NCBI RefSeq assembly: GCF_029238675.1
Contig: NZ_JAQWFR010000013.1
Coordinates: forward strand, 1 to 53,348
Length of the DNA stretch: 53,348 nucleotides
Direction of reading: 5' to 3'
Source: Oceanicoccus sp.
GTDB lineage: Bacteria > Pseudomonadota > Gammaproteobacteria > Pseudomonadales > Dasaniaceae
How positions within the stretch are numbered: position 1 is the first letter of the stretch; every line of letters begins with the position of its first letter. Shown in pieces: positions 10,001 through 18,821 of this stretch. The notes below the pieces were generated by a model, which was not told the DNA's origin, ran no database searches, and saw nothing but the letters and a program-made list of their open reading frames with translations. Position numbers and translations under genes: made by a program.

Positions 10001-12717
10001 TTAAATTATTGAATAAGGCGAATGACTGCCTAATCGATATGTTAGACCAGATTGCCGGCCACCAAACCCCCGTCTTTGATGCAGAACTTTATGCAGAAGC
10101 TGAAGACTTCGAATTTTCGGTTAATGATGAAGCTATTGTTGCGGCGATGACCCGTTTTTCACAGGCAGTCGCTGAATTAAATGAAGAGCCAGAACTAGAA
10201 CCAGAACCAGAACCAGAGCCAAAACCTATAGCAGTAACCGATGAAGAAGATGAAATTGATGATGAAATTATCGAAATCTTTCTCGAAGAAGCGAATGACT
10301 TATTAGAAGATCTGGACGAAACTATTCACGGCTGGATGAGCGATCGTGGCAATGGTAGCTACCTGGATGACCTGCTCAGAATTTTACATACACTAAAAGG
10401 CGGTGCTCGCCTGGCGGGTATGACCACTGTGGGTAACCTAAGCCACAACTTTGAGACATCATTGATTGGTTTAGAAAATCAACAAGAGAATGTCAGTGAT
10501 GACATCTTAAATGATATCCAAAACTATCAAGATCAGCTGCTTGCCCAGATTACGGCTATTAAAGCCGGTGAAGCGGTTGCCGATGTTACCCAGATTGACG
10601 AACCTGAAGCTACACAATTGCCAGTAGCAGAGGTTGAGAACATCGATAATATCTCTTTCGACGAAGGCTTCGTTATAGATGATATTGACATAAATGATAT
10701 CGATATTGAGGCCGCTACTGGCGATGATTTGGTGACAGAAGGTTCGGAGAAAGAACAACCCCAACCTGAAACCGAGTTTGAGCCAGCAAGCAATATTGTC
10801 CCAATTGCGGATCAGCGCCCAAGAGAAGTATCGGCAGTAGAGATTGCCACACCACTGGTCGACCCCAATGTGAAAAAAGGTCCACAGGAAGTGGTAAAAG
10901 TATCCGCTTCTTTATTGGAAGAGTTAGTAAACCTCGCCGGTGAAACTTCTATCTCCCGTGGTCGAACAGAAGAACAAGTATCCGAGCTGGTATTCTCCCT
11001 CGACGAAATGCAGATCACCGTTGACCGGTTGCAAGAACAGGTGCGCCGCCTTGATATGGAAACGGAACAGCAAATTCTCTATCGCCAGGAACAGGTGGAG
11101 AGTGAAGGTCTTGAAGGTTTTGACCCATTAGAAATGGATCGATACTCACAGTTACAGCAACTATCCCGCTCGCTGTTAGAGTCCTCTTCAGATTTGACTG
11201 ATATTAAGAGCACCCTCGCGGATAAATCCCGTGATATGGAAACCTTATTAATCCAGCAATCTCGTATCAATACCGAACTGCAAGAAGGTTTAATGCGTTC
11301 GCAAATGGTTCCGTTTTCCAGAATGGTGCCAAGACTGCGCAGAATTGTTCGCCAGATCAGTGGTGAGCTGAACAAGAAAGTTAACTTCCAACTAGACAAT
11401 ATCGAAGGTGAATTAGACCGTTCAGTATTGGAGCGTATGGTTGCACCCCTTGAGCATATGTTACGTAACGCGGTCGATCATGGTATTGAATCCGCTAAAG
11501 AGCGAGAGAAAGCAGGAAAAGCAGCACTGGGTAATGTCACTTTGGGTTTGTCCCGCGAAGGCGGCGAAGTGATAATCACACTATCGGATGATGGCGGCGG
11601 AATTAATTTAGAAACAGTTAAGGACAAAGCGATTGAGCGTGGCTTAATGCAAGCCAGTGCCGATTTAACCGATCACGAAATTCTACAATTTATATTGCAA
11701 GCCGGTTTTAGTACCACGACAGAGATCACACAAATTTCCGGCCGTGGTGTGGGTATGGATGTGGTGCACAGCGAAATTAAACAGCTGGGCGGCACCATGG
11801 ATATCGATTCCAAACTGGGGCAGGGTACCCAATTTGTTGTTCGTCTTCCTTTTACCGTATCGGTTAACCGTGCCTTGATGGTCCGGGTTGGCACAGACAT
11901 TTACGCCATTCCTTTAAACAGTATTGAAGGCATTGTGCGCGTTAGCCCCTTTGAGCTTGAAGCCTACTACCAGCCTGACGCCCCCATGTTTGAATACGCG
12001 GGCCAGCCTTATTTATTACGTTATATGGGTGCCTTACTGCACCGCGGTGAAAAGCCTAATCTGGAAGGCCAGTCTGCGCCACTGCCGGTGGTATTGGTAA
12101 GAGGCGCTGAGCACTCGGTGGCGATACAGGTAGATCACCTGATGGGCTCACGAGAAATTGTAGTAAAACCCTTAGGGCCACAATTTAGTATGGTGCAGGG
12201 TTTGTCCGGTGCAACCGTACTGGGTGATGGTAGCGTAGTCGTTATCCTTGATTTGTTGGCAATGATTCGTGCCGATGCATCCCATATGTACCGCGACTTT
12301 ATTGCCGGCCAGGAAGAGCCGGTTGACGATGATCGCAATACCGTTGTGATGGTGGTGGATGACTCGGTAACGGTACGTAAAGTAACCTCGCGCCTGCTGG
12401 AACGTCAGGGCATGGATGTAGTGCTGGCAAAAGACGGCGTCGATGCGGTAACCCAGTTGCAGGAAATGGAAATTATCCCCGATATCATGTTGCTGGATAT
12501 TGAAATGCCCCGCATGGATGGTTTTGAAGTTGCCAGTCGTGTGCGCCATAACTCTCGCTTAAAAGAGATTCCCATTATTATGATCACCTCCAGAACCGGA
12601 CAGAAACACCGCGATCGAGCGCTGTCTTTAGGCGTTAATGACTATATAGGCAAGCCGTATCAGGAATCAGTTTTATTGGAAGCGATCAGTACATTAACTA
12701 ATACAACGGCTGAGTAA
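7093..12717 (+). CDS. chpA: Chemotaxis-like hybrid histidine kinase ChpA
   Basis: Very large CheA-type kinase (1874 aa). Three canonical HPt motifs are visible: HTLKGSGRMVG (His about 640), HTLKGSANMAG (about 789) and HTLKGGARLAG (about 1099). The N-terminus has a degenerate one (HQVHGTLQM near 49-56), and the stretches between contain further HPt-like helices without the HTLKG core. Acidic linkers separate them, one with EPEPEPEP near 1036. The kinase core runs from about 1257: N-box EHMLRNAVDHGIE (about 1453), SDDGGGIN (about 1498), GRGVGMD (about 1550). A CheW-like domain (about 1585-1720) and a C-terminal receiver (about 1750-1870, phospho-Asp in LLDIEMPRMDG) complete it. P. aeruginosa ChpA is about 2470 aa with more phosphotransfer domains, so this one is shorter. 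Confidence 0.95.
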   Translation: MSERQDFIALDWVAGEIGETLSQAAQALEAYIANRDDATKLRFCLTHLHQVHGTLQMVEFFGAALLAEEMESVAESLSQNTIHGSHVDDALEVLSNAIAQLPVYLEKVKESRHGLPATLIPVLNDLRAVRGESLLSETVLFAPQMASSSSNMAGDLQLSAAELVTIAHKLRKMFQIALLGFIRGNDVKNNLNYLAKVCARLAKFTEGFPSQPLWKVCIAVLEGLLNGSIESSVAVKILLRQVDRQIKGIIDEGQAALETSTPDDLLKNLLYYVARSKASSRYIQEIKADYKLENSLLGETELEDNALTTPDAAVMQSVVEALSREMKDIQLTLAEVGNDSAALTEALPLFRRVNDTMAILGMGSTLKLVQEPYARLAKLLATQEVIADHELQIIRNQIAQAETTLNLGAVISSNEEQELFNDSEEAQGHLDLAFDSVVRESRNGLEQAKEAIIEFVATQWNHNCLSDLPLLLNEIYGSLNMVPLTRAAQVIKSCEHYVSESLLAEKTIPQWQMLDTLADAIASIDYYLERLSDGNAKEGDAILDVAAESVAELGYPISETATDVEQEPPVSVIPVLAEVIPLHGTADQSEPEDEDYDPAIVEVFIEEAGEVLELIDEYLPQWQADHNDEEARSTIRRAFHTLKGSGRMVGATDIGELAWAVENMLNRVMEGSITIDQHRFDLIKEARAKVPELVTAFEQRQPADKTIFESLIEPLIERANALAAQQAPDPGAASEPVTETEAPELDDELIEIFAAEAVIHGQVLDDFIAHCKELAGPAELTDALQRALHTLKGSANMAGILPVVAVVTPLEYAVKELRASQLKVDMPLVDLLEQGALLIKAGIEQLAITPLQQLPGVEQYVDALMALFNQRIASAMDTDDSDNGIPPEALNQFLTESLDLFTEISGRLVLWQQGDVQPGDPAILETLMDRFIGHAESVNMLAPVEFGQQIQVLYRRAAELDPSVVRDDFFKLLNKANDCLIDMLDQIAGHQTPVFDAELYAEAEDFEFSVNDEAIVAAMTRFSQAVAELNEEPELEPEPEPEPKPIAVTDEEDEIDDEIIEIFLEEANDLLEDLDETIHGWMSDRGNGSYLDDLLRILHTLKGGARLAGMTTVGNLSHNFETSLIGLENQQENVSDDILNDIQNYQDQLLAQITAIKAGEAVADVTQIDEPEATQLPVAEVENIDNISFDEGFVIDDIDINDIDIEAATGDDLVTEGSEKEQPQPETEFEPASNIVPIADQRPREVSAVEIATPLVDPNVKKGPQEVVKVSASLLEELVNLAGETSISRGRTEEQVSELVFSLDEMQITVDRLQEQVRRLDMETEQQILYRQEQVESEGLEGFDPLEMDRYSQLQQLSRSLLESSSDLTDIKSTLADKSRDMETLLIQQSRINTELQEGLMRSQMVPFSRMVPRLRRIVRQISGELNKKVNFQLDNIEGELDRSVLERMVAPLEHMLRNAVDHGIESAKEREKAGKAALGNVTLGLSREGGEVIITLSDDGGGINLETVKDKAIERGLMQASADLTDHEILQFILQAGFSTTTEITQISGRGVGMDVVHSEIKQLGGTMDIDSKLGQGTQFVVRLPFTVSVNRALMVRVGTDIYAIPLNSIEGIVRVSPFELEAYYQPDAPMFEYAGQPYLLRYMGALLHRGEKPNLEGQSAPLPVVLVRGAEHSVAIQVDHLMGSREIVVKPLGPQFSMVQGLSGATVLGDGSVVVILDLLAMIRADASHMYRDFIAGQEEPVDDDRNTVVMVVDDSVTVRKVTSRLLERQGMDVVLAKDGVDAVTQLQEMEIIPDIMLLDIEMPRMDGFEVASRVRHNSRLKEIPIIMITSRTGQKHRDRALSLGVNDYIGKPYQESVLLEAISTLTNTTAE

Positions 12718-12725
12718 GTTGCCTG

Positions 12726-13670
12726 ATGTCAGCGCTTATTATGCCGCGTATTGGCTTGGTTACCGACAGCGACCTGAATCGCTATGTGTTGCAGGCGGTG
12801 TTGGTAGAAGGCAGTTATGAACTGGCGGGTTCTTTTGATACGGCGAGCTTAGGTCAGTATTTAGAGACCAATAAATCCACACCCGATATTGATGCCTGGT
12901 TAGTTGATATAGAGGATAACCAAATCCAGCAATCCCTGGATTTATTACTAGGCCAAAGTGACTTACCCTTATTGGTCAACGATGATATACCGCCCGTGCA
13001 GGAAGCCAAAGATCATCAGGTTTGGCAGCGGCGGTTGTTAGAAAAATTAGAGGTGCTGGTTATCAGGCCGGCAGAAGCGATAGCCTCATCGCCACCGGTT
13101 GATAGTAGTGTTAATAAAGTGTGGGTGTTGGTAGCCTCAATGGGCGGCCCCGATGCGGTGAAACGATTTTTAACCACCTTGCCCCAGGCACTGCCCATTG
13201 CCATGGTGTATGGCCAGCATATAGAAACCAACTTTGATGGTTTGTTAACAAGTGCCGTGACGGGCCACGATTATCCAATGCAATTGGCCAGTGGCGAGCA
13301 ACAGTTAGTCAACGGTAATATTTTAGTGGTGCCGGTAGATCATCAATTACGTTTTTTATCCCGGGGCCGAGTTGTCGAAACCAGAAAGGCCTGGAGCGGT
13401 AGCTACCAGCCGGTACTGGATCAAGTGATCGCGGACCTGGCACGGATTTATCGCCAGAACTTAGGCGTGATTGTTTTTAGTGGTATGTGTAACGATGGTG
13501 AAATAGGTTGCCGTGTTGCAAAGGCTTGCGGTGGTACTGTTTGGGCGCAAACACCAAATAGTTGCCTTAGTCCCGATATGCCCAGTGCAGCTATAAGTAC
13601 CGGTTGTGTATCAAAGCAGGGCACGCCAGAGCAGTTGGCAGAAGCCTTGGCTGAACAGTTTAGTCTTTAA
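12726..13670 (+). CDS. chpB: CheB-type methylesterase ChpB
   Basis: Expected to remove methyl groups from PilJ. The C-terminal half is a CheB catalytic domain with all three triad positions visible: Ser in VASMGGPDA, His in YGQHIETNF and Asp in GMCNDGEIG. The N-terminal 110 residues look like a receiver fold remnant (IGLVTDSDLNRYVLQAVL...) but lack the usual phospho-acceptor motif, so phosphorylation control is doubtful. 314 aa. Starts 9 bp after chpA, so translational coupling is likely. ChpB of Pseudomonas is also not a standard CheB in its N-terminal part. Confidence 0.92.
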   Translation: MSALIMPRIGLVTDSDLNRYVLQAVLVEGSYELAGSFDTASLGQYLETNKSTPDIDAWLVDIEDNQIQQSLDLLLGQSDLPLLVNDDIPPVQEAKDHQVWQRRLLEKLEVLVIRPAEAIASSPPVDSSVNKVWVLVASMGGPDAVKRFLTTLPQALPIAMVYGQHIETNFDGLLTSAVTGHDYPMQLASGEQQLVNGNILVVPVDHQLRFLSRGRVVETRKAWSGSYQPVLDQVIADLARIYRQNLGVIVFSGMCNDGEIGCRVAKACGGTVWAQTPNSCLSPDMPSAAISTGCVSKQGTPEQLAEALAEQFSL

Positions 13671-13694
13671 AATATTTAATGAAAGGGCAAAGTA

Positions 13695-14171
13695 ATGAGT
13701 GCAGAAATACAGTCGACAATCACAGCAAATGAGTTGGCAACACTCTTAATTTCCATGAGTGGCGAACAACTGGTGTTGCCCAACGTTACCGTGGCTGAAA
13801 TTATTCCCTATATTGAACCACAAGCGGATAACGACAAACCGGATTGGTATTTAGGCGTCTTTAACTGGCGCAATATTGATGTGCCGCTAGTGTCTTTTGA
13901 AACGATTAATGGCGAGTCTGCTGACAACAGCCAGGGCAAAGATCGACGTATAGCGGTGCTAAATGGTTTAGTAGACAGCCAGCGTTTGCCTTTTTGCGGT
14001 ATTGTTACCAGAGGTGTACCGAGGTTGATGCGGATTATGCCCGATGAAGTCTCGGTGGATGAGGGGGCCACCACAGGGCTATCAGAATTATTAAGAGTGT
14101 TAGTCAGCGGCGAAAAAGCGGTTATCCCTAACGTCGATTTTATTCAGCAAGAAGTACTAAACCTTTTATAA
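13695..14171 (+). CDS. chpC: CheW-like protein ChpC
   Basis: Short CheW-domain protein (158 aa), the second adaptor of the Pil-Chp system. Recognisable CheW strands: GEQLVLPNVTVAEIIPYIEP, WYLGVFNWRNIDVPLVSFE and FCGIVTRGVPRLMRI. AAAGGGC lies 11-17 nt upstream of the ATG. Last gene of the cluster, 24 bp after chpB. In Pseudomonas, ChpC is thought to link extra receptors to ChpA and is dispensable for basal twitching. No typical terminator follows; a partial palindromic repeat begins 6 bp after the stop. Confidence 0.9.
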   Translation: MSAEIQSTITANELATLLISMSGEQLVLPNVTVAEIIPYIEPQADNDKPDWYLGVFNWRNIDVPLVSFETINGESADNSQGKDRRIAVLNGLVDSQRLPFCGIVTRGVPRLMRIMPDEVSVDEGATTGLSELLRVLVSGEKAVIPNVDFIQQEVLNLL

Positions 14172-14177
14172 CCCCCC

Positions 14178-14222
14178 GTCATTCCCGCGAAGGCGGGAAT
14201 CCAGCCTGCATGCTTATGCTGT
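14178..14222. repeat. Partial palindromic repeat (left arm plus inverted core tail)
   Basis: Left arm GTCATTCCCGCGAAGGCGGG AATCCAG followed by CCTGCATGCTTATGCTGT, which is the reverse complement of the usual ACAGCATAAGCATGCAGG. The piece is thus an arm joined to an inverted piece of the core; no second arm is present. Lies between convergent chpC and rsmE. Confidence 0.85.
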
Positions 14223-14365
14223 CCGGGATACATATGGCCTCATTGCACCAAAGGCGGCAATAGCAGTGCAAAGTAGGATTAATCAATGGGGAGACTCGTT
14301 TTTAGTGGTTACTCTGCAGGCTTGGGGTTTGTTAAATGGTCCCGCTGATGAGCCGGGGGTAGGGC

Positions 14366-15091
14366 TTACATATCTCCCCAGGTATGCTGCAATAAACTAA
14401 TCGCCGCCAGCGGCGCAGTTTCAGTTCTTAATACCCTCGGCCCTAATCGCAGTGCTGCAAAATTATATTGCTCAGCAGCAGTAATTTCCCTCTCACTCAA
14501 ACCACCTTCAGGCCCAATTAACAAGGCCGTGCTGCTGGCCGCCTGTGTTGAGTCCAATGCCTGTTCAGTCCGATGATGTAAAACAAATTTACGATCAGCT
14601 TCTACCGCCTTGATCCAATTATCCATCGTGCTTAAAGCATTAACCGCAGGTATACGGTTACGCCCGCACTGCTCACAGGCACTAATCACTATCTGCTGCC
14701 AGTGCTGCAATTTTTTCTCCAGCCGTTCGCCTTTTAATTTAACTTCGGTGCGCTCGCTGGTTAATGGAGTAATTGTAGTAACACCAAGCTCGGTGGCTTT
14801 TTGCATCACTAAATCCATACGGTCACCTTTGGAGATGGCGATGCCTAAATGGATGGATAGGGGGGATTCGTTATTAATGTTGTCGCATGCTTCGGTGCGG
14901 ATAGTGACAGACTTTTTTTCAACCGCCTCAATAGTCGCGTTATATTGATTACCGTCGCCGTTAAAAACAATAAGCGGAGCGCTGGGTTTAAGGCGGAGGA
15001 CTTTACTTAAATAATGGCTGGGTTTTTCATCAAGGGTGATGAGTTGGTGGGGGCTGAGTGTTGTGTTGAGAAAAATACGGCTTATACGCAT
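14366..15091 (-). CDS. rsmE: 16S rRNA m3U1498 methyltransferase
   Basis: SPOUT-class enzyme that methylates N3 of U1498 in 16S rRNA. Family segments: SIHLGIAISKGDRMDLVMQKATELGV, SERTEVKLKGERLEKKLQHW, ISACEQCGRNRIP, and the knot motifs LLIGPEGGLSEREI and LGPRVLRTETAPLAAISLLQ. The start is set at ATG 15091 (MRISRIFL), which matches the E. coli N-terminus MRIPRIY. A longer reading frame from 15109 would begin inside the palindromic repeat, and its extra six residues (MTDDDT) come from spacer and repeat DNA. About 241 aa. Distal gene of the methyl-cycle cluster. Confidence 0.95.
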   Translation of the reverse strand: MRISRIFLNTTLSPHQLITLDEKPSHYLSKVLRLKPSAPLIVFNGDGNQYNATIEAVEKKSVTIRTEACDNINNESPLSIHLGIAISKGDRMDLVMQKATELGVTTITPLTSERTEVKLKGERLEKKLQHWQQIVISACEQCGRNRIPAVNALSTMDNWIKAVEADRKFVLHHRTEQALDSTQAASSTALLIGPEGGLSEREITAAEQYNFAALRLGPRVLRTETAPLAAISLLQHTWGDM

Positions 15092-15104
15092 AGTGTCGTC
15101 GTCC

Positions 15105-15205
15105 GTCATTCCCGCGAAGGCGGGAACCCAGTGCTGTCAATTTTCGCTTTAGCGGAAATAACAGCATAAGCATGCAGCCTGGATTCCCGCCTTCGCGGGA
15201 ATGAC
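15105..15205. repeat. Full-length palindromic repeat
   Basis: Both arms intact (GTCATTCCCGCGAAGGCGGG ... CGCGGGAATGAC) around TTTTCGCTTTAGCGGAAATAACAGCATAAGCATGCAG. It fills nearly the whole gap between metF and rsmE (14 bp from the rsmE ATG, 11 bp from the metF stop), so any rsmE ribosome binding site must lie in the 13 bp left. Confidence 0.93.
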
Positions 15206-15216
15206 ATTATTTCGGG

Positions 15217-16047
15217 TTATAAACCCAGATTCTGCCAAATAGTTTTATTCGGTTCAATCTGGTTCATGGTATAAAAATGAATGCCCGGTGCGCCATTGGC
15301 TAATAGTTGTTCACACAATCTTGTCACAACTTCAGTACCAAAGGCAGCAATGCTGTCTTTATCATCACCATAGCCTTCCAACTTTTTGCAAACCCAGCGT
15401 GGAATTTCCGCGCCGCAGTTTTTAGAAAAACGGGCAAGGTTTTGGTAATTGGTAATTGGCATAATACCCGGGTAAATCGGTTTATCGATACCCGCTTGCT
15501 GGCATTGCTCGATAAAATAAGAATAGGCATCCGCATTATAAAAGTACTGGGTAATTGCGCTATTGGCTCCGGCATCAAATTTGCGCTTTAGAAATTGAAT
15601 ATCAGCATCATAGCTTTCTGCATCCGGATGAATCTCCGGATAAGCAGCTACTTCTAAATGGAAATGGTCGCCAGTATGCTTACGAATAAACTGAACAAGT
15701 TCTTCTGCATAAATTAAACGCTGCGCCCCCATGCCTGAAGGCATATCGCCACGTAGGGCCACAATACGATTAATGCCCGCATCTTTATAATCATTAATCA
15801 GCTCTAATATAGAAGCTTCATCGTCACCACCAAAAGATAAATGCGGTGCTGTTGAAATACCTTCATTAGTCATTGTTAAAACAGTATCTTTGGTGTTGTC
15901 CCGGGTTGAGCCGCCGGCACCATAAGTGACCGAGAAAAAATCCGGGCCTAATTGGTTTAACTCTTGACGAACCGTTTGTAATTTTTCCCGGCCAACGTCA
16001 GTCTTGGGCGGGAAAAATTCAAAACTAAAGCGCTTGTTATCGCTCAT
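15217..16047 (-). CDS. metF: 5,10-methylenetetrahydrofolate reductase
   Basis: Flavoprotein reducing methylene-THF to methyl-THF, the methyl donor for methionine synthesis. 276 aa. Family features: FSFEFFPPKTDVGREKL at the start, FSVTYGAGGSTRDNT, a HLSFGG loop, IVALRGDMP, ITQYFYNADAY and PGIMPITNYQNLARFSKNCG. Third gene of a minus-strand run regulator-metK-ahcY-metF. The 112-bp gap to ahcY holds a palindromic repeat. Grouping it with metK and ahcY places all these methyl-cycle steps under one putative regulator. Confidence 0.96.
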   Translation of the reverse strand: MSDNKRFSFEFFPPKTDVGREKLQTVRQELNQLGPDFFSVTYGAGGSTRDNTKDTVLTMTNEGISTAPHLSFGGDDEASILELINDYKDAGINRIVALRGDMPSGMGAQRLIYAEELVQFIRKHTGDHFHLEVAAYPEIHPDAESYDADIQFLKRKFDAGANSAITQYFYNADAYSYFIEQCQQAGIDKPIYPGIMPITNYQNLARFSKNCGAEIPRWVCKKLEGYGDDKDSIAAFGTEVVTRLCEQLLANGAPGIHFYTMNQIEPNKTIWQNLGL

Positions 16048-16079
16048 AATGGTTAACCTATAATCTTAAAATTTTTGCT

Positions 16080-16146
16080 GTCACCCCCGCGGAGGCGGGG
16101 GCCCAGCCTGCATGCACCTCTGGATTCCCGCCTTCGCGGGAATGAC
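16080..16146. repeat. Short (67-bp) palindromic repeat, core deleted
   Basis: Left arm GTCACCCCCGCGGAGGCGGGGG with compensated base changes, short core CCCAGCCTGCATGCACCTCTGG, and a standard right arm ending CGCGGGAATGAC. The central TTTCCGC hairpin is missing. Located between ahcY and metF. Confidence 0.88.
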
Positions 16147-16159
16147 GGTTTATGCGTAT

Positions 16160-17527
16160 TTAGTACTTATAACTCTCGACTTTGTATGGACCATCAGCCG
16201 GCACATTGATGTAGTCAGCCTGCTCTGCAGTCAGCTGAGTAATCACGCCGCCAAAGCCCTTCACCATATCCGCTGCCACTTCTTCGTCCAGCTTCTTCGG
16301 TAGTACTTCCACCGTAATCGCACTCGCCTTCATCCCCGCTTCCAGATCTGCAAACTTGCGCTCAAATAAATAAATCTGCGCTAATACCTGGTTGGAAAAT
16401 GAGCCGTCCATAATGCGTGATGGGTGGCCGGTTGCGTTACCCAGGTTTACCAATCGGCCCTCTGATAACAGAATTAAATGATCATTCGCGGCTTCATCGC
16501 GGTAAACCTTATGAACCTGCGGCTTAACCTCTTCCCATTTCCAGTTCTCACGCATATACGCCGTGTCGATTTCATTATCGAAGTGGCCGATATTACAAAC
16601 CACCGCGCTATTTTTTAGTGAGCGCAAGATCGCCGAGTCACAGACATTAAAGTTACCGGTGGTAGTCACTACCAAATCCGTGTTCTCTAATAGTGCTTTG
16701 TTAGTATCTTCAACCTTGCCGGTGTTAACACCATTGTTGTAAGGAGAGACCACTTCAAAACCGTCCATACAAGCCTGCATCGCACAGATAGGATCAATCT
16801 CGGTCACTTTTACAATCATGCCTTCCTGATTTAATGACTGGGCAGAACCCTTGCCCACATCGCCGTAACCGATAACCAGGGCTTTCTTGCCTGCTAGCAA
16901 GTGGTCAGTACCACGCTTGATGGCATCATTTAAAGAATGGCGACAACCGTACTTGTTATCGTTCTTGGCCTTGGTGACTGAATCGTTAACATTGATCGCT
17001 GGAACTTTAAGCGTACCTTTGTCCAGCATTTCTTGTAGACGGTGAACACCGGTTGTTGTTTCTTCAGTAATACCGTGAATGCTATCTAACATGCTGCTGT
17101 ACTTTTCGTGCAACATCAGCGTTAAATCACCACCGTCATCCAGAATCATATTCGCATCCCATGGCTGGCCGTCTTTTAGGATAGTTTGCTCAAGACACCA
17201 GTCGTACTCTTCTTCGGTTTCGCCTTTCCAGGCAAACACCGGTACGCCGGCAGCGGCGATAGCGGCAGCAGCATGATCCTGGGTTGAGAAAATATTACAA
17301 GAAGACCAGCGCACCTCAGCACCCAGCTCCACCAGTGTTTCAATCAGTACGCCCGTCTGGATAGTCATATGGATACAACCCAAAATCCTGGCACCGGCCA
17401 AGGGCTTGCTGGCGCTATACTTGGCACGCATTGCCATTAACGCTGGCATTTCTGTTTCAGCAATATCGAGTTCTTTACGGCCCCAATCGGCCAGTGAAAT
17501 ATCAGCAACTTTATAATCTGTAGTCAT
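16160..17527 (-). CDS. ahcY: S-adenosylhomocysteine hydrolase
   Basis: NAD-dependent enzyme that splits S-adenosylhomocysteine into adenosine and homocysteine, relieving product inhibition of methyltransferases. 455 aa, full length. Family features: substrate segment [41 protein letters not shown], Rossmann motif [27 protein letters not shown], and the C-terminal tail ending YKVESYKY. An AAGGAAAAAG stretch lies upstream of the ATG. Only 33 bp separate it from metK, so it is probably co-transcribed. The gap has no room for the SAH riboswitch that precedes ahcY in many Pseudomonas. Confidence 0.97.
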   Translation of the reverse strand: MTTDYKVADISLADWGRKELDIAETEMPALMAMRAKYSASKPLAGARILGCIHMTIQTGVLIETLVELGAEVRWSSCNIFSTQDHAAAAIAAAGVPVFAWKGETEEEYDWCLEQTILKDGQPWDANMILDDGGDLTLMLHEKYSSMLDSIHGITEETTTGVHRLQEMLDKGTLKVPAINVNDSVTKAKNDNKYGCRHSLNDAIKRGTDHLLAGKKALVIGYGDVGKGSAQSLNQEGMIVKVTEIDPICAMQACMDGFEVVSPYNNGVNTGKVEDTNKALLENTDLVVTTTGNFNVCDSAILRSLKNSAVVCNIGHFDNEIDTAYMRENWKWEEVKPQVHKVYRDEAANDHLILLSEGRLVNLGNATGHPSRIMDGSFSNQVLAQIYLFERKFADLEAGMKASAITVEVLPKKLDEEVAADMVKGFGGVITQLTAEQADYINVPADGPYKVESYKY

Positions 17528-17560
17528 TGTCTTTTTCCTTCAATTAATTCAAAGATGTAA

Positions 17561-18778
17561 TTAGGTGTTTAAGGCCGCTTTTAAGGCGTCAGCGCGGTCA
17601 GTTTTTTCCCAGGTGAAAGCGGTAAACGTATCTGATTTCTCTGTGCCGTTTTCATCGGTCCAAGTGTAAGTGTGTTCAAACGGCTCACGACCGAAGTGAC
17701 CGTAGGCTGCTGTTAATTGGTACATGGGGTGCTGAAGGTCCAGCATAGTGGTGATGGCATAGGGGCGTAGATCGAAGGTCTTGCGAATCGCTTCGATCAG
17801 CAGGTCGTCAGATACCGTGCCGGTACCGAAAGTGTTAACCGCAATAGACGTAGGTTCTGCAACACCAATTGCGTAAGACACTTGAATCTCACAACGGTCT
17901 GCAAGACCGGCAGCAACAACGTTCTTGGCAACATAGCGGCCAGCGTAAGCCGCTGAACGGTCAACCTTTGAGGGGTCTTTGCCAGAGAATGCACCACCAC
18001 CGTGACGAGCCATGCCGCCGTAGGTGTCGACGATAATCTTACGGCCAGTCAAACCACAGTCACCGACAGGGCCACCGATAACGAAGTTACCGGTTGGGTT
18101 AATGTGGTACTCAGTACATTCGTGTAACCACTCTGCAGGCAGTACCGGCAGGATAATGTTTTCAAGGATGGCTTCGCGTAGGTCTTCCAAAGAAATGTCT
18201 GGATCGTGCTGGGTAGAAAGAACCACCGCATCAATCGCTACTGGCTTGCCGTCTTCATAGCGCAGGCTGACCTGTGATTTGGCATCGGGACGCAACCACG
18301 GCAATACACCGTCTTTACGAAGTTGAGCCTGGCGCTCTACTAAACGGTGAGAGTAGTACACCGCCGCCGGCATCAAGGAATCGGTTTCATTGGTGGCATA
18401 ACCAAACATCAAACCCTGGTCGCCGGCACCCTGGTCTTCAGGCTTGGCGCGGTCAACACCCACATTGATATCCACAGACTGCTTACCGATGGCGTTTAAT
18501 ACCGCACAGCTGGCGCCGTCAAAGCCTACTTCTGAACTGTCGTAGCCAATACCGGTGATCACATCGCGGATAATATCTTCAAGGTCAACATAGCAAGAGG
18601 TGGTTAACTCACCGGCTACGATAGTCATACCGGTTTTAACCAAAGTTTCAACCGCCACACGAGCTACCGGGTCGCGGCAGATAATCGCATCCAGTACCGC
18701 ATCGGATATCTGGTCAGCCATTTTGTCGGGGTGGCCTTCAGAGACTGACTCTGAAGTAAATACTGAATATTCTGACAT
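17561..18778 (-). CDS. metK: S-adenosylmethionine synthetase
   Basis: Makes SAM from methionine and ATP. 405 aa. Start set at ATG 18778 ([19 protein letters not shown]), preceded by AGAGGAA. A longer frame from 18862 would add 28 unrelated residues and overlap the upstream gene. Motifs: [52 protein letters not shown] and the [11 protein letters not shown] segment. Downstream of the ArsR-methyltransferase regulator (43-bp gap) and upstream of ahcY (33 bp), consistent with one operon. A metK-regulator pair of this kind also occurs in Pseudomonas. Confidence 0.97.
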   Translation of the reverse strand: MSEYSVFTSESVSEGHPDKMADQISDAVLDAIICRDPVARVAVETLVKTGMTIVAGELTTSCYVDLEDIIRDVITGIGYDSSEVGFDGASCAVLNAIGKQSVDINVGVDRAKPEDQGAGDQGLMFGYATNETDSLMPAAVYYSHRLVERQAQLRKDGVLPWLRPDAKSQVSLRYEDGKPVAIDAVVLSTQHDPDISLEDLREAILENIILPVLPAEWLHECTEYHINPTGNFVIGGPVGDCGLTGRKIIVDTYGGMARHGGGAFSGKDPSKVDRSAAYAGRYVAKNVVAAGLADRCEIQVSYAIGVAEPTSIAVNTFGTGTVSDDLLIEAIRKTFDLRPYAITTMLDLQHPMYQLTAAYGHFGREPFEHTYTWTDENGTEKSDTFTAFTWEKTDRADALKAALNT

Positions 18779-18821
18779 ATGAATTCCTCTTAATGTCGTC
18801 TGTGTCTTTATCAATAAAAAA

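Noticed and set aside
17528..17560. SAH riboswitch before ahcY
   Set aside because: Only 33 bp lie between metK and ahcY, too short for the aptamer, and no matching motif is seen upstream of metK either.
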